From: an uncultured Acetatifactor sp.
GTDB lineage: Bacteria > Bacillota > Clostridia > Lachnospirales > Lachnospiraceae
Reading direction: 5' to 3'
Assembly (NCBI GenBank): GCA_910577235.1
Contig: CAJTMX010000013.1
Location: forward strand, 1-64,000
Length of the DNA: 64,000 bases
The first letter of the stretch is position 1. Each line of letters starts with the position of its first letter. This document shows positions 41,651 through 50,697 of this stretch, one piece after another. The notes under the pieces were generated by a model that was not told the origin of the DNA, did not search any database, and saw nothing but the letters and a program-made list of their open reading frames with translations. Made by a program: the position numbers and the translations under genes.

Positions 41651-44617
41651 ATGAAGCAGAAAAGCGGTGCAAAATTGACGGCTACAATGCTTGCTGCCAC
41701 CATGCTTCTGGCCGCTGTTCCCTGCCGGGAGCTGTGGGCTGAGACAGATGACGGGAGTGCCGCGTCCACCTACAACTCTGAAGGCGGATATGTCAATGAG
41801 ATGATCACCAACAACTACACCAAGGTGAGCGCCGGCTATAGGGCGTCTCTGTATACCGGTGAAGATGTGGTCATAAAAGCGGCAGAGCGGATAACCGGTA
41901 CGGAACCCGGCAGTATCACCTCCGAGACCCGGGACTATGGTTTGGCGGATGCCGTGGCGGATCTCCATATAGGGGATGTGGTCACTCTGCAAGTGGATGT
42001 ACCGGAGACGGCGCAGTACTGGCTGGGCTTTGATTACCTGTCTTACGACGAATCCGTACTTCCCGTTGGCCTGGCTATGACCGTGGACGGGGAATATCCT
42101 TATTATGAGTGCCGTAACCTGGAGCTTGAGACCACCTGGATAGGAGACGGAGAGAAGTCCGTGGACCGCTACGGCAATGAGATCGTGACCGTGCCGGATA
42201 AGCTGATCCAGTGGGAGCGGAAGTATTTAAGCGACAGCAGCTACCGGCGTTCCCGTCCCCTGACATTGGAGCTGGAGGCTGGCAGCCATGAGATCCGGCT
42301 GACAGTCAACGAGGGCAATTTCCTGCTGGGCGGGCTGGTGCTAACCGCGCCGGAGCAGATTCCGGAGTACACGGGCAGCCAAAAGGCGGAAGGCGGGGAA
42401 CTGATCGAGATTCAAGGCGAAGACTTCACTTACAGGAACGACTCCGCCATCCATGGTATCGCGGAGTACGATACCAGCCTGTATCCCTATGAGATCAAGG
42501 ATACGGTGCTCAATACCATTGATTCCGATTCCTTTGTCTCCGCGGGACAGAAAGTGACTTATCAGTTTGAGGTATATAAGGACGGTTACTATTACATAGG
42601 GATGAATTACCGGCAGTCCGATAAAAACGATTTTCCGGTATTTCTCAATGTGGAGATAGACGGGGAGATTCCCAACAGCCTGCTGGAATCCTATCCCATG
42701 GCCTATACCACCAAGTATAATACGTCCGCCCTAACGGATGAGAACGGCGAAAATATAAGCGTGTATCTGGAAAAGGGTACGCATACCATTTCCTTTACCA
42801 TCAGTATTGACGAGATCCGGGAAATACTGGAAGGGCTGGACGAGATCATGTCCGCCGTCAACGACCTGTCTCTGGAGATTACCAAGGTGGCGGGAAATAA
42901 TGCCGACAAATACCGGGATCTGAAGTTGTCCCGCTATATTCCCGACATTGAGGAGCAGTTGTACGGCTATGCCGACCAGCTGTATGCCTTGCAGGATACG
43001 GTAAAAGAATATGCGGGTAAAAAGGGAACGGTGGCAGTTCTGTCCTCCATGAGTATCGCTGCTAAGCAGTTGATCTCCCTTGCGGAGGAGCCGGACGAGA
43101 TACCTTTCCGCGTGGCAGAGCTGTGCACCAGCCCCTCCAGCGCCAACCGGCATCTGGCGAATACGGTGGACACTTTGATCAAGAACAAGCTGGCAATCGA
43201 CAGGATCTATATTTATCAGGAGGATGCGCAGCTCCCTAAAAAGCCCAATATCTTTGCGTCTGCGGGCATGAATATCAAGCGGTTTGTGACTTCCTTTACC
43301 GACCAGGCATACTCCACGGGCAACACGGACCCGGAGCATCTGCAGGTATGGGTAAACCGTTCCAGCCAGTATGTGCAGATCATGCAGAAGATGATCGACG
43401 AATACTTTACCCCCCAGACAGGTATAGAGGTGGATATCTCCATTATGCCCGACCAGTATAAGCTGGTGCTGGCCAACACTTCCGGCAAGGCTCCGGATGT
43501 GGCCACAGGTATCAACTATACGATCCCCTATGAGCTGGCCATCCGGGGAGCGCTGGTGGAGATGACACAGTTTGACGACTTTAAGGAAGTGGCAGCTCCC
43601 TATGAGGACGGGTTCTTCCTGACTTCCTGTATCAACGGCGGTATATATGCCATGCCCGAGACCATGAACTTCTGGGTGCTGTACTATCGCAGTGACATTC
43701 TGGAAAAACTGGGGCTGGAGGTTCCGGATACCATGCAGGATGTGATCGACATGCTGCCGGAACTGCAGATGAGAGGACTGAACTACTACCAGCCCGTGTC
43801 CGGTATGCTGCTGATGAGGAACTTCCACGGTACGACACCTCTGATCCATCAGTTTGGCGGCTCCCTGTATGGGGCTACCGCCCAGGAGGGCACGGCGCTG
43901 GGCAGCGCGGAGTCCGTGGACGGATTTACATACCTGACAGAACTGTTTACCATTTATAATATGCCCATCAATATCGACAACTTTTATCAGCATTTCCGCA
44001 ACGGCGACATGCCCATCGGAGTGGCGGACTACGCGGCCTATAACCTGCTGTCCAATGCGGCACCGGAGCTTAAGAACTCTTGGAGCATCGCCCTGGTTCC
44101 CGGCATGGAGCGGGAGGACGGCAGTGTGGACCGTACAGTCTGCGGCTGCGCGGAGAGCAGCGTGATCTTCAAATCCGACAGCGAGCGGGAGGCCAAGGCC
44201 TGGGAGTTCGTGAAATGGTGGTCTTCCACAGAGGTACAGGCCGAGTTCGGCCAGACCCTGCAGATCACTTACGGCAAGGAATATATGTGGACCACGGCCA
44301 ATATGGACGCTTTCATGCAGCTGCCCTGGGACACTGGCGATAAGCAGATCATTGCGGAACAGATGAGTTATGTGGTGGATGTGGCCAGAGTGCCCGGCAC
44401 CTATCTGCTGGAGCGGGAGATGAGCAACGCCTTCAACGATATCGTGGTCAACCGGATGACAGCCCAGACCCGCATCGACAAAGCGGTGAAGACCATCAAC
44501 CGTGAGTTCAACCGCAAGCTGGAGGAATTCGAGTTTATCGACAGCGAAGGCAATACCATTACGGACTACAATATACCCACCATAGAGACCATACGTGAAA
44601 TATTGGGTAGGGAATAG
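41651..44617 (+). CDS. giant sugar-binding protein of ABC importer with N-terminal beta-domains
   Basis: 988 residues, about twice the normal size. Signal peptide to about 31 (AWA cut), without a lipobox Cys. Two beta-sandwich domains follow (about 40-235 and 250-395; the second opens 'LIEIQGEDFTYRNDSAI', like CBM6/CBM35 folds). A helical linker comes next (about 395-530), then a family 1 solute-binding domain (about 555-960): 'LQVWVNRSSQYVQIMQKMIDEYFTPQTGIEVDI', 'PETMNFWVLYYRSDILEKLGL', 'SEREAKAWEFVKWWSS'. It probably hands polysaccharide fragments to the permeases encoded next. How it stays at the cell is not clear, as there is no lipid or wall anchor. Confidence 0.82.
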   Translation: MKQKSGAKLTATMLAATMLLAAVPCRELWAETDDGSAASTYNSEGGYVNEMITNNYTKVSAGYRASLYTGEDVVIKAAERITGTEPGSITSETRDYGLADAVADLHIGDVVTLQVDVPETAQYWLGFDYLSYDESVLPVGLAMTVDGEYPYYECRNLELETTWIGDGEKSVDRYGNEIVTVPDKLIQWERKYLSDSSYRRSRPLTLELEAGSHEIRLTVNEGNFLLGGLVLTAPEQIPEYTGSQKAEGGELIEIQGEDFTYRNDSAIHGIAEYDTSLYPYEIKDTVLNTIDSDSFVSAGQKVTYQFEVYKDGYYYIGMNYRQSDKNDFPVFLNVEIDGEIPNSLLESYPMAYTTKYNTSALTDENGENISVYLEKGTHTISFTISIDEIREILEGLDEIMSAVNDLSLEITKVAGNNADKYRDLKLSRYIPDIEEQLYGYADQLYALQDTVKEYAGKKGTVAVLSSMSIAAKQLISLAEEPDEIPFRVAELCTSPSSANRHLANTVDTLIKNKLAIDRIYIYQEDAQLPKKPNIFASAGMNIKRFVTSFTDQAYSTGNTDPEHLQVWVNRSSQYVQIMQKMIDEYFTPQTGIEVDISIMPDQYKLVLANTSGKAPDVATGINYTIPYELAIRGALVEMTQFDDFKEVAAPYEDGFFLTSCINGGIYAMPETMNFWVLYYRSDILEKLGLEVPDTMQDVIDMLPELQMRGLNYYQPVSGMLLMRNFHGTTPLIHQFGGSLYGATAQEGTALGSAESVDGFTYLTELFTIYNMPINIDNFYQHFRNGDMPIGVADYAAYNLLSNAAPELKNSWSIALVPGMEREDGSVDRTVCGCAESSVIFKSDSEREAKAWEFVKWWSSTEVQAEFGQTLQITYGKEYMWTTANMDAFMQLPWDTGDKQIIAEQMSYVVDVARVPGTYLLEREMSNAFNDIVVNRMTAQTRIDKAVKTINREFNRKLEEFEFIDSEGNTITDYNIPTIETIREILGRE

Positions 44618-44633
44618 GAGGTGAGGATACTTT

Positions 44634-45557
44634 ATGGCTGATATAAAGGTAAAAAAGAATAAAATAAGCAAGCGCAGCAACAACAAGAATGGTTATCTGT
44701 TCATCGCGCCCTACGGTCTGGCATTTACCGTATTCATCCTGGTGCCGGTGCTGCTGGCGGTGGTGTTATCCTTCACCAACTTTAACGCCATTGAGTTCCC
44801 GTCCTGGGTAGGATTTCTGAATTACATAACCGTGCTGACCAATGATGAAGTGTTCATGCAGAATGTTCTGCCCAACACTGTGGTATATGCTCTGATCGTG
44901 GGTGTGGGCGGCTATGTACTGTCCTTTATCCTGGCATGGGCGCTGTGTAATCTGACCAAGGGTTTCAGGACGGTGTTCGCGCTGATCCTATACTCTCCCA
45001 GTATGACGGCGGGCGTTGCCATGACGGTGGTGTGGAAGGTGATCTTTTCCGGCGACCAGACCGGGCTTTTGAACAGCTGGCTTATGAGTTTGGGTGTGCT
45101 GAACGAGCCGGTGATCTGGCTGATCAATGCCAAATATCTGTTGCCCATCGTCATTGTTATCGGACTTTGGTCCAGCATGGGCATCGGCTTTTTATCCCTG
45201 ATTGCCGGTATTCTGAATACGGATGAATCCCTGTATGAGGCGGGAGCCATCGACGGTATCAAGAACAGGTTCCAGGAGATGATCTACATAGTCATTCCCA
45301 GCATGAAACCCCAGATGCTGTTCGCGGCGGTCATGGCCATCGTAAACGCGTTCCAGGCGGGTACGATCTTCACACTGCTCACAGGCAACCCTTCGCCGGG
45401 CTATGCCTCCCAGCTCATCGTGAATCATATCGAGGACTACGGTTTCCTGCGATATGAGATGGGTTATGCGGCGGCGGTATCGGTAGTATTGCTGCTCATT
45501 GTACAGTTGTTCTCCAAGGTGGCCGACAGGCTCTTCGGAGAGAGAGACGAATTTTAG
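44634..45557 (+). CDS. CUT1 sugar ABC permease (MalF-like), pair 1
   Basis: 307 residues with six membrane spans. The cytoplasmic EAA loop is 'YEAGAIDGIKNRFQEMIYIVIPSMKP', which docks an ATPase. The N-terminus 'LFIAPYGLAFTVFILVPVLLAVVLSFTNF' is typical for MalF/UgpA-type subunits. AGGAGGTG precedes ATG 44634; 16 bases separate it from the binding-protein gene. It forms the membrane channel with the next gene product. Confidence 0.92.
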   Translation: MADIKVKKNKISKRSNNKNGYLFIAPYGLAFTVFILVPVLLAVVLSFTNFNAIEFPSWVGFLNYITVLTNDEVFMQNVLPNTVVYALIVGVGGYVLSFILAWALCNLTKGFRTVFALILYSPSMTAGVAMTVVWKVIFSGDQTGLLNSWLMSLGVLNEPVIWLINAKYLLPIVIVIGLWSSMGIGFLSLIAGILNTDESLYEAGAIDGIKNRFQEMIYIVIPSMKPQMLFAAVMAIVNAFQAGTIFTLLTGNPSPGYASQLIVNHIEDYGFLRYEMGYAAAVSVVLLLIVQLFSKVADRLFGERDEF

Positions 45558-45575
45558 AAAGGAGGAAAATAAGAT

Positions 45576-46445
45576 ATGGCATATAAAGGACATCGCATCA
45601 ATCCATCCAGATTTGAGAAGAGCCAGATCAAGATCATCGTGATCCTGCTGCCTCTGGTGATCTTCATGGCGTTACCCATCCTGTTTATTATCAACCATGC
45701 GTTTAAGCCCATGGAAGAGCTGTTCGCGTTTCCTCCTACCTTTTTTGTGAGAAACGCCACGCTGGAGAACTTTGAGAGTCTGATCAAGGCCAGCCGCACC
45801 TCGGGAATTCCCATGAGCCGCTATGTGTTCAACAGCCTGATCGTGACGCTGGTGACGATCTTTTTATCCCTGCTGCTGACCACCTGCGCGGCGTTCGCGC
45901 TGTCCAAGATCAAGTTCAAGGCTAAGAATACGCTGTTGAACGTCAACCAGACCGCTATCATGTTTGTGGCTACAGCGGTGCTGATCCCCAGATATCTGGT
46001 CATCAGCAAGACCGGTATGGTGGACAGTTATCTGGCGCATATCCTGCCGCTGGTGGCGATGCCTGTGGCCCTGTTTCTGGTGAAACAGTTCGTGGACCAG
46101 GTGCCCGACTCCCTGATGGAGGCGGCCTATATGGACGGCGCCACAGACTGGCAGGTGTATCTGAAGATCATCATCCCCATGATAAAGCCCGCCATCGCAA
46201 CGGCCTCCATTCTGGTGTTCCAGCAGGTTTGGACCAATATGGAGACCTCCAACTATTTTGTGAATGACGACAGCATGAAGACGCTGACATTTTATATGAA
46301 CACGCTGGCAAACGCCAACAACACCGTGGCCGGGCAGGGTATGGCGGCGGCGGCGTCCCTGATCATGTTTATCCCCAATCTGGTACTGTTTATCATATTG
46401 CAGAAGAATGTCATGAACACCATGGCACACTCCGGCATCAAGTAA
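45576..46445 (+). CDS. CUT1 sugar ABC permease (MalG-like), pair 1
   Basis: 289 residues, six spans. EAA loop: 'MEAAYMDGATDWQVYLKIIIPMIKPAIAT'. AAAGGAGG precedes the ATG at 45576. With the MalF-like partner it forms a heterodimer. No ATPase gene is found in this locus; CUT1 importers of Firmicutes commonly share one MsmK-type ATPase encoded elsewhere. Confidence 0.92.
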   Translation: MAYKGHRINPSRFEKSQIKIIVILLPLVIFMALPILFIINHAFKPMEELFAFPPTFFVRNATLENFESLIKASRTSGIPMSRYVFNSLIVTLVTIFLSLLLTTCAAFALSKIKFKAKNTLLNVNQTAIMFVATAVLIPRYLVISKTGMVDSYLAHILPLVAMPVALFLVKQFVDQVPDSLMEAAYMDGATDWQVYLKIIIPMIKPAIATASILVFQQVWTNMETSNYFVNDDSMKTLTFYMNTLANANNTVAGQGMAAAASLIMFIPNLVLFIILQKNVMNTMAHSGIK

Positions 46446-46466
46446 AGGAAAAGGTGAGAAAGAGAA

Positions 46467-48518
46467 ATGAAAAAGATGAAAAAGCATTTCAAACGGATAG
46501 CCTTAAGCCTTTGTGCGGTGGCGCTGCTGCTGGGCAGCATGCTCTCCGCGGGAGCGGACGCGCCCTACAAGACCTTTACTTTTGACGGCTATGGCTATAT
46601 GATCCAGACGCAGACGGCGTATCTGCCCTACGAGACCATCACCAAGTTTGACGACGAGGCCTTGAGCGGTCCCAGCGATCTCCAAGTGACGGACGAGGGC
46701 AGGATCTATGTGGCGGACACCGGTAACGCCCGGGTTGTGGTGGGCGATCTGGAGGGCAATCTGCTGCAGACCATGGGCGAGGGTACGCTGGTATCCCCCC
46801 GGGGTATATTCGTCACGGAGAACGGGCATGTGTATGTGGCGGACCGGGACGCGGAGGCGGTGTTCGAGTTTGACGGAGACGGACAGCTGTTAAACCGCTA
46901 CGGCAAACCGGATTCTCCCCTGTACGGCGAGACGCTCAGCTTTATGCCCATCAAACTGGTGGTCAACGATGCGGGGATCATGTATGTGATCTGTGAGTCC
47001 AACACCAACGGTATCGTGGAGATCTCTCCCATAGACGGCGGAACTTTTCTGGGATACTTCGGCACCAATATGGCGTCCAGCTCTCCCATGATCATCATCC
47101 GCAGAGCGCTGGCCACCAAGGCCCAGAGGGCGAAAATGGTGTCCAATATTCCCTCCACCCCCGACAACCTGTGTATCGACAGCAAGGGCCTGATCTACAC
47201 AGTGACCAGAGGCGAGGAGGAAAACACCTTAAAGCGGCTGAATATAGCCGGTAAGAATGTGATCGAGCCGGATACCTATGACGATATACCGGCGGCTGTG
47301 GCCGCGGGCAATCACGACAATGTGTTCATGGTATCCCAGCAGGGTTTTGTGTATGAGTTCAACAGCGAGGGCGAGGCGCTGTTTGTGTTCGGGGGCTCCG
47401 ACGACGGAACCCAGCGCGTAGGCCTGTGTACGGTGGTCAGCGCCATAGACGTGGATCTGCAGGACCGGCTGTACATCCTGGACTCCGACAAGGCGCAGAT
47501 ACAGGTCTATGAGCCCACTGAGTTCACCGATCTGCTGCACCAGGCGCTGAATCTGTATTCCACAGGGCGCTATACGGAGAGCAAGGCGCCGCTTCAGGAA
47601 GTGCTGAAGATGAACAGCATGTTTGACTACGCCAATATGGCTATGGGCCGGGCATATTTCCAGGAAGAGAACTACGAGATGGCCCGGTATTACGCCAAGC
47701 TGGCCAAGGATTATCAGGGCTATTCCGACGCTACCTGGGAGGTGCGTAACCTCTGGCTGAAAAAGTGGATCGTTCCCATCATCTGGGCCATCGTGATCCT
47801 GTGGGCGGTCTCCAAGGTGGTAAAAGCGCTGGATAAGAAAAAAGGTATACTGACGCCGCTGCGTAATGTTTCAGAGAAATTGGGCAAAAACCGACGCGTC
47901 AGCGACTTCAAATATGCCTGGTATTTTATGCGGCATCCCATAGACGGCTGCTACGGCATTGCCAGAGAGGGCAGGGCATCCCTGCTTACGGCCAATATTT
48001 TGGTAGTACTGTTCACCGTGGAATATATGATCAACAAGTACCTGTGCGGTTTTCTGCAAAAGACCGTGCGGGAAGGACGCTATGAGATATTCTCCGACAT
48101 AGGTATGGTCGTGGTGGTACTGCTGGCATTGACTGCCTGTAACTATCTGGTGTGTACCATCAATGACGGCGAGGGCACGGTGAAGAAGATCTATTGTTCC
48201 TTTACATATTGCCTGACACCCTATGTGACTCTGATGCCGGTGATATTTTTACTGTCCCATGTGGTGACGGTCAACGAGCAGTTCCTGATCAGCTTTGGCT
48301 ACTGCGCTATCTATGCCTGGGTGACGGTGCTGTTTGTGCTGGCGGTGAAGGAAGTCAACAACTACACGGCCAAGGAGACTTTCAAGGTCCTGTGCCTGAC
48401 GGCGTTTACCATATTGATCATGGCACTGTTACTCTTTATCATCTATGTACTTTGGGCGCAGGTATTTGAATTTATCAGCGCCATCGGCGGAGAGGTGGTG
48501 TATCGGATTGGCAATTAA
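46467..48518 (+). CDS. NHL beta-propeller/TPR protein with Yip1-like membrane domain
   Basis: 683 residues. Signal-like start to about 31. Then NHL/YncE-type repeats (about 40-345), seen as 'GPSDLQVTDEGRIYVADTGNARVVVGD' and 'SPRGIFVTENGHVYVADRDAEAVFEFDG'. Next, one or two TPR-like helix pairs (about 355-420, 'ALNLYSTGRYTESKAPLQEVL'), a membrane helix at about 431-453, and a Yip1-like domain with four to five more spans (about 470-680). The propeller is outside the cell. It lies inside the sugar-import operon between two permease pairs, so it probably assists capture or assembly. Its real role is not known. Confidence 0.78.
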   Translation: MKKMKKHFKRIALSLCAVALLLGSMLSAGADAPYKTFTFDGYGYMIQTQTAYLPYETITKFDDEALSGPSDLQVTDEGRIYVADTGNARVVVGDLEGNLLQTMGEGTLVSPRGIFVTENGHVYVADRDAEAVFEFDGDGQLLNRYGKPDSPLYGETLSFMPIKLVVNDAGIMYVICESNTNGIVEISPIDGGTFLGYFGTNMASSSPMIIIRRALATKAQRAKMVSNIPSTPDNLCIDSKGLIYTVTRGEEENTLKRLNIAGKNVIEPDTYDDIPAAVAAGNHDNVFMVSQQGFVYEFNSEGEALFVFGGSDDGTQRVGLCTVVSAIDVDLQDRLYILDSDKAQIQVYEPTEFTDLLHQALNLYSTGRYTESKAPLQEVLKMNSMFDYANMAMGRAYFQEENYEMARYYAKLAKDYQGYSDATWEVRNLWLKKWIVPIIWAIVILWAVSKVVKALDKKKGILTPLRNVSEKLGKNRRVSDFKYAWYFMRHPIDGCYGIAREGRASLLTANILVVLFTVEYMINKYLCGFLQKTVREGRYEIFSDIGMVVVVLLALTACNYLVCTINDGEGTVKKIYCSFTYCLTPYVTLMPVIFLLSHVVTVNEQFLISFGYCAIYAWVTVLFVLAVKEVNNYTAKETFKVLCLTAFTILIMALLLFIIYVLWAQVFEFISAIGGEVVYRIGN

Positions 48519-50697
48519 AGGATTGAAAAAAACTGTCTGTATCCTTGTGGCGGCTTTTCTGCTGGTGCTGTCGATACCGCAGCTGCATCTGACAGCCCGG
48601 GCGGCCGGGGATATTCCCGCTGACTACGACAAGGTAGCGGAGAGCGATAGCTACGAACTGTACCTCTATGAGCCTACGATGTCCATTATTCTGAAAAATA
48701 AGGCCACGGGGGCGCTCCTTCTGTCCACTCTTTCGGAGGAGGACGACAACGGAGCCAACAACAAGACATGGACTGCCTATATGCAGTCGGGCGTGGTGCT
48801 CAGCGCCATCAAAAACGCCAACGACACCTATCAGGTGGATCTGGTGAGCTGTGCCAACACCATTGACTACAGCTATGAGAACAACGGTTTTGCCGCAAAG
48901 ATCTACTGGAAGGAATATGATTTCGGCCTTACGGTAAAGGTCTCTCTGGAGGGGGATGAGCTGGTGGCGGAGGTGCCGGAAGATTCCATCGTGGAGAACG
49001 GAACGGACACCTATATCGGAACGGTGAGCCTCTTCCCCATGCTTGGCTACAGCTATCTGGACAACCAGGAGGGTTACATGTTTATCCCGGACGGCAACGG
49101 CGCTCTGATCTACTTGGACGACAAGGACGGGCGCTACGCCAGCGGTTACTCCCAGATGATCTATGGCGCGGACGCGGGCTTTACGGAGTCCACCACCGAG
49201 ACCCTGCTGTGGGGCAGGTACCAGACCGTCAATGAGTCGGAGAAAGTACTGGCACCTGTGTTCGGCATGGCCCACACCGACGACCGGCTGGCTTATCTGG
49301 CCATCGTGGAGGAGGGCGAGAAAAGGGCGAGCATCGAGGCCCAGCCCAACGGCGTCATGGTGGATTACAACAGATGTTACGCCCGGTTCTTGTTGCGGCG
49401 GACCTATATTCAGCCCCTGAACAACTCCAACTCCGGTACCATGACCAGCGTGGAGGCGGACAGGACCCACGGCAATCTGAAAGTGCGCTATATACTGCTC
49501 TCCGGTGAGGAAGCGGGATATTCGGGCATGGCGGTGGCTTACCGGGACTATCTGCTGGAGAATAACCTGATACAGCGCCGTGACAACAGCTACAAAACCC
49601 GGGTGGATTTCCTGGGGACGGACAGAGAGGAATTCCTGATCTCCACCAGAGCGGTGGTCATGACGGATGTGGACCAGGTGCGGGAGATATTCGGAGAACT
49701 GCAAAGCGCGGGTGTCAACACGCTGCTGAGTATCTACAAGGGCTGGCAGAAGGGCGGTATGTACCAGATCCCCATCAGCAGATACAAAGCGGACGGGAAA
49801 CTGGGCGGAACGGGAGCGCTGACGGATCTGATCAAGGATTCGCAGGCGGACGGCTATGAGGTATACCTGTACAATGAGGCTCTTAGGGCCAACCCGGCGG
49901 AGAGCAATACCACCTTTACCATCGTGAAAAAGGTAAATAAGAGAAGGCTGGAGATTCAGACCAGAGATTATGTGTACGATACTTTCAACTATCTGCTGCC
50001 CACCAGAAGCGATAACAATCTGGATAAGTTTGTCAAGAGTTATACCTCCAAGGGCGTGGACAATCTGGCGGTGGCAGGCATCACGGGCAATCTGTTCTCC
50101 TACAGCTACAGCGGGGGATATTATGACCGGTTGTATACGGCGGGAATCTATGAGAGCAGCATTGCGGATATATCCCGGCAGACCAGCCTGATCCTGGAAA
50201 AACCTTTCGCCTACCTGTGGAACTACACGGAGGCCATGATCGATATGCCGCTGGGCACATCGGATTTTATGTATGAGGACGAGGAAGTTCCCTTTTTCTC
50301 CATCGTGCTCAAGGGCATTGTTCCCATGTATTCGGAGTATGTGAACTTTGAGGCCAACAAACAGGAATTCCGGCTTCAGATGATAGAGTCCGGGGTATAT
50401 CCCTCCTTCTATCTGACCTATGAAGATTCGGCGGATCTGATCTATACCAATTCCGCCGACCTGTACAGCACCAAATATTCCTCCTACAAGGATACCATCA
50501 TAGAGTATGACGCGGACTTCCGGCAGGTGGCTGCGCTAACAGGGGACGCCATGATCGTCAGGCATGAGAGGCTGGCGGAGGGCGTAAACAAAGTAACCTA
50601 TGACAACGGCGTAGTGATCTATGTCAACTACAACCAGGACGCAGTGACAGTGGACGGCGTGACCATTGAAGGTTTGTCCTATAAGGCAGGTGAGTGA
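48508..50697 (+). CDS. exported DUF5696-like protein
   Basis: About 729 residues if started at TTG 48508 (GGAGAGGTGG upstream), which overlaps the previous gene by 11 bases; this start places a clean signal peptide 'IKGLKKTVCILVAAFLLVLSIPQLHLTARAA' at the N-terminus. The mature protein has a beta-rich first half ('ESDSYELYLYEPTMSIILKNKATGALLLS') and a barrel-like second half ('AGVNTLLSIYKGWQKGGMYQIP', 'VYLYNEALRANP'), ending 'DNGVVIYVNYNQDAVTVDGVTIEG'. This layout fits DUF5696 proteins and recalls glycoside hydrolases of the alpha-galactosidase kind, but no catalytic pair is proven. The stop overlaps the next start by one base. Confidence 0.75.
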   Translation: MAIKGLKKTVCILVAAFLLVLSIPQLHLTARAAGDIPADYDKVAESDSYELYLYEPTMSIILKNKATGALLLSTLSEEDDNGANNKTWTAYMQSGVVLSAIKNANDTYQVDLVSCANTIDYSYENNGFAAKIYWKEYDFGLTVKVSLEGDELVAEVPEDSIVENGTDTYIGTVSLFPMLGYSYLDNQEGYMFIPDGNGALIYLDDKDGRYASGYSQMIYGADAGFTESTTETLLWGRYQTVNESEKVLAPVFGMAHTDDRLAYLAIVEEGEKRASIEAQPNGVMVDYNRCYARFLLRRTYIQPLNNSNSGTMTSVEADRTHGNLKVRYILLSGEEAGYSGMAVAYRDYLLENNLIQRRDNSYKTRVDFLGTDREEFLISTRAVVMTDVDQVREIFGELQSAGVNTLLSIYKGWQKGGMYQIPISRYKADGKLGGTGALTDLIKDSQADGYEVYLYNEALRANPAESNTTFTIVKKVNKRRLEIQTRDYVYDTFNYLLPTRSDNNLDKFVKSYTSKGVDNLAVAGITGNLFSYSYSGGYYDRLYTAGIYESSIADISRQTSLILEKPFAYLWNYTEAMIDMPLGTSDFMYEDEEVPFFSIVLKGIVPMYSEYVNFEANKQEFRLQMIESGVYPSFYLTYEDSADLIYTNSADLYSTKYSSYKDTIIEYDADFRQVAALTGDAMIVRHERLAEGVNKVTYDNGVVIYVNYNQDAVTVDGVTIEGLSYKAGE

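Noticed and set aside
42731..44686. 651-codon minus-strand frame opposite the giant binding protein
   Set aside because: A His/Gln/Val-rich shadow produced by the codon bias of the plus-strand gene, which has signal peptide, domains and ribosome site.
48475..49704. 409-codon minus-strand frame opposite the DUF5696-like gene
   Set aside because: A shadow frame rich in His and Val, in antisense to a gene with signal peptide and operon context.
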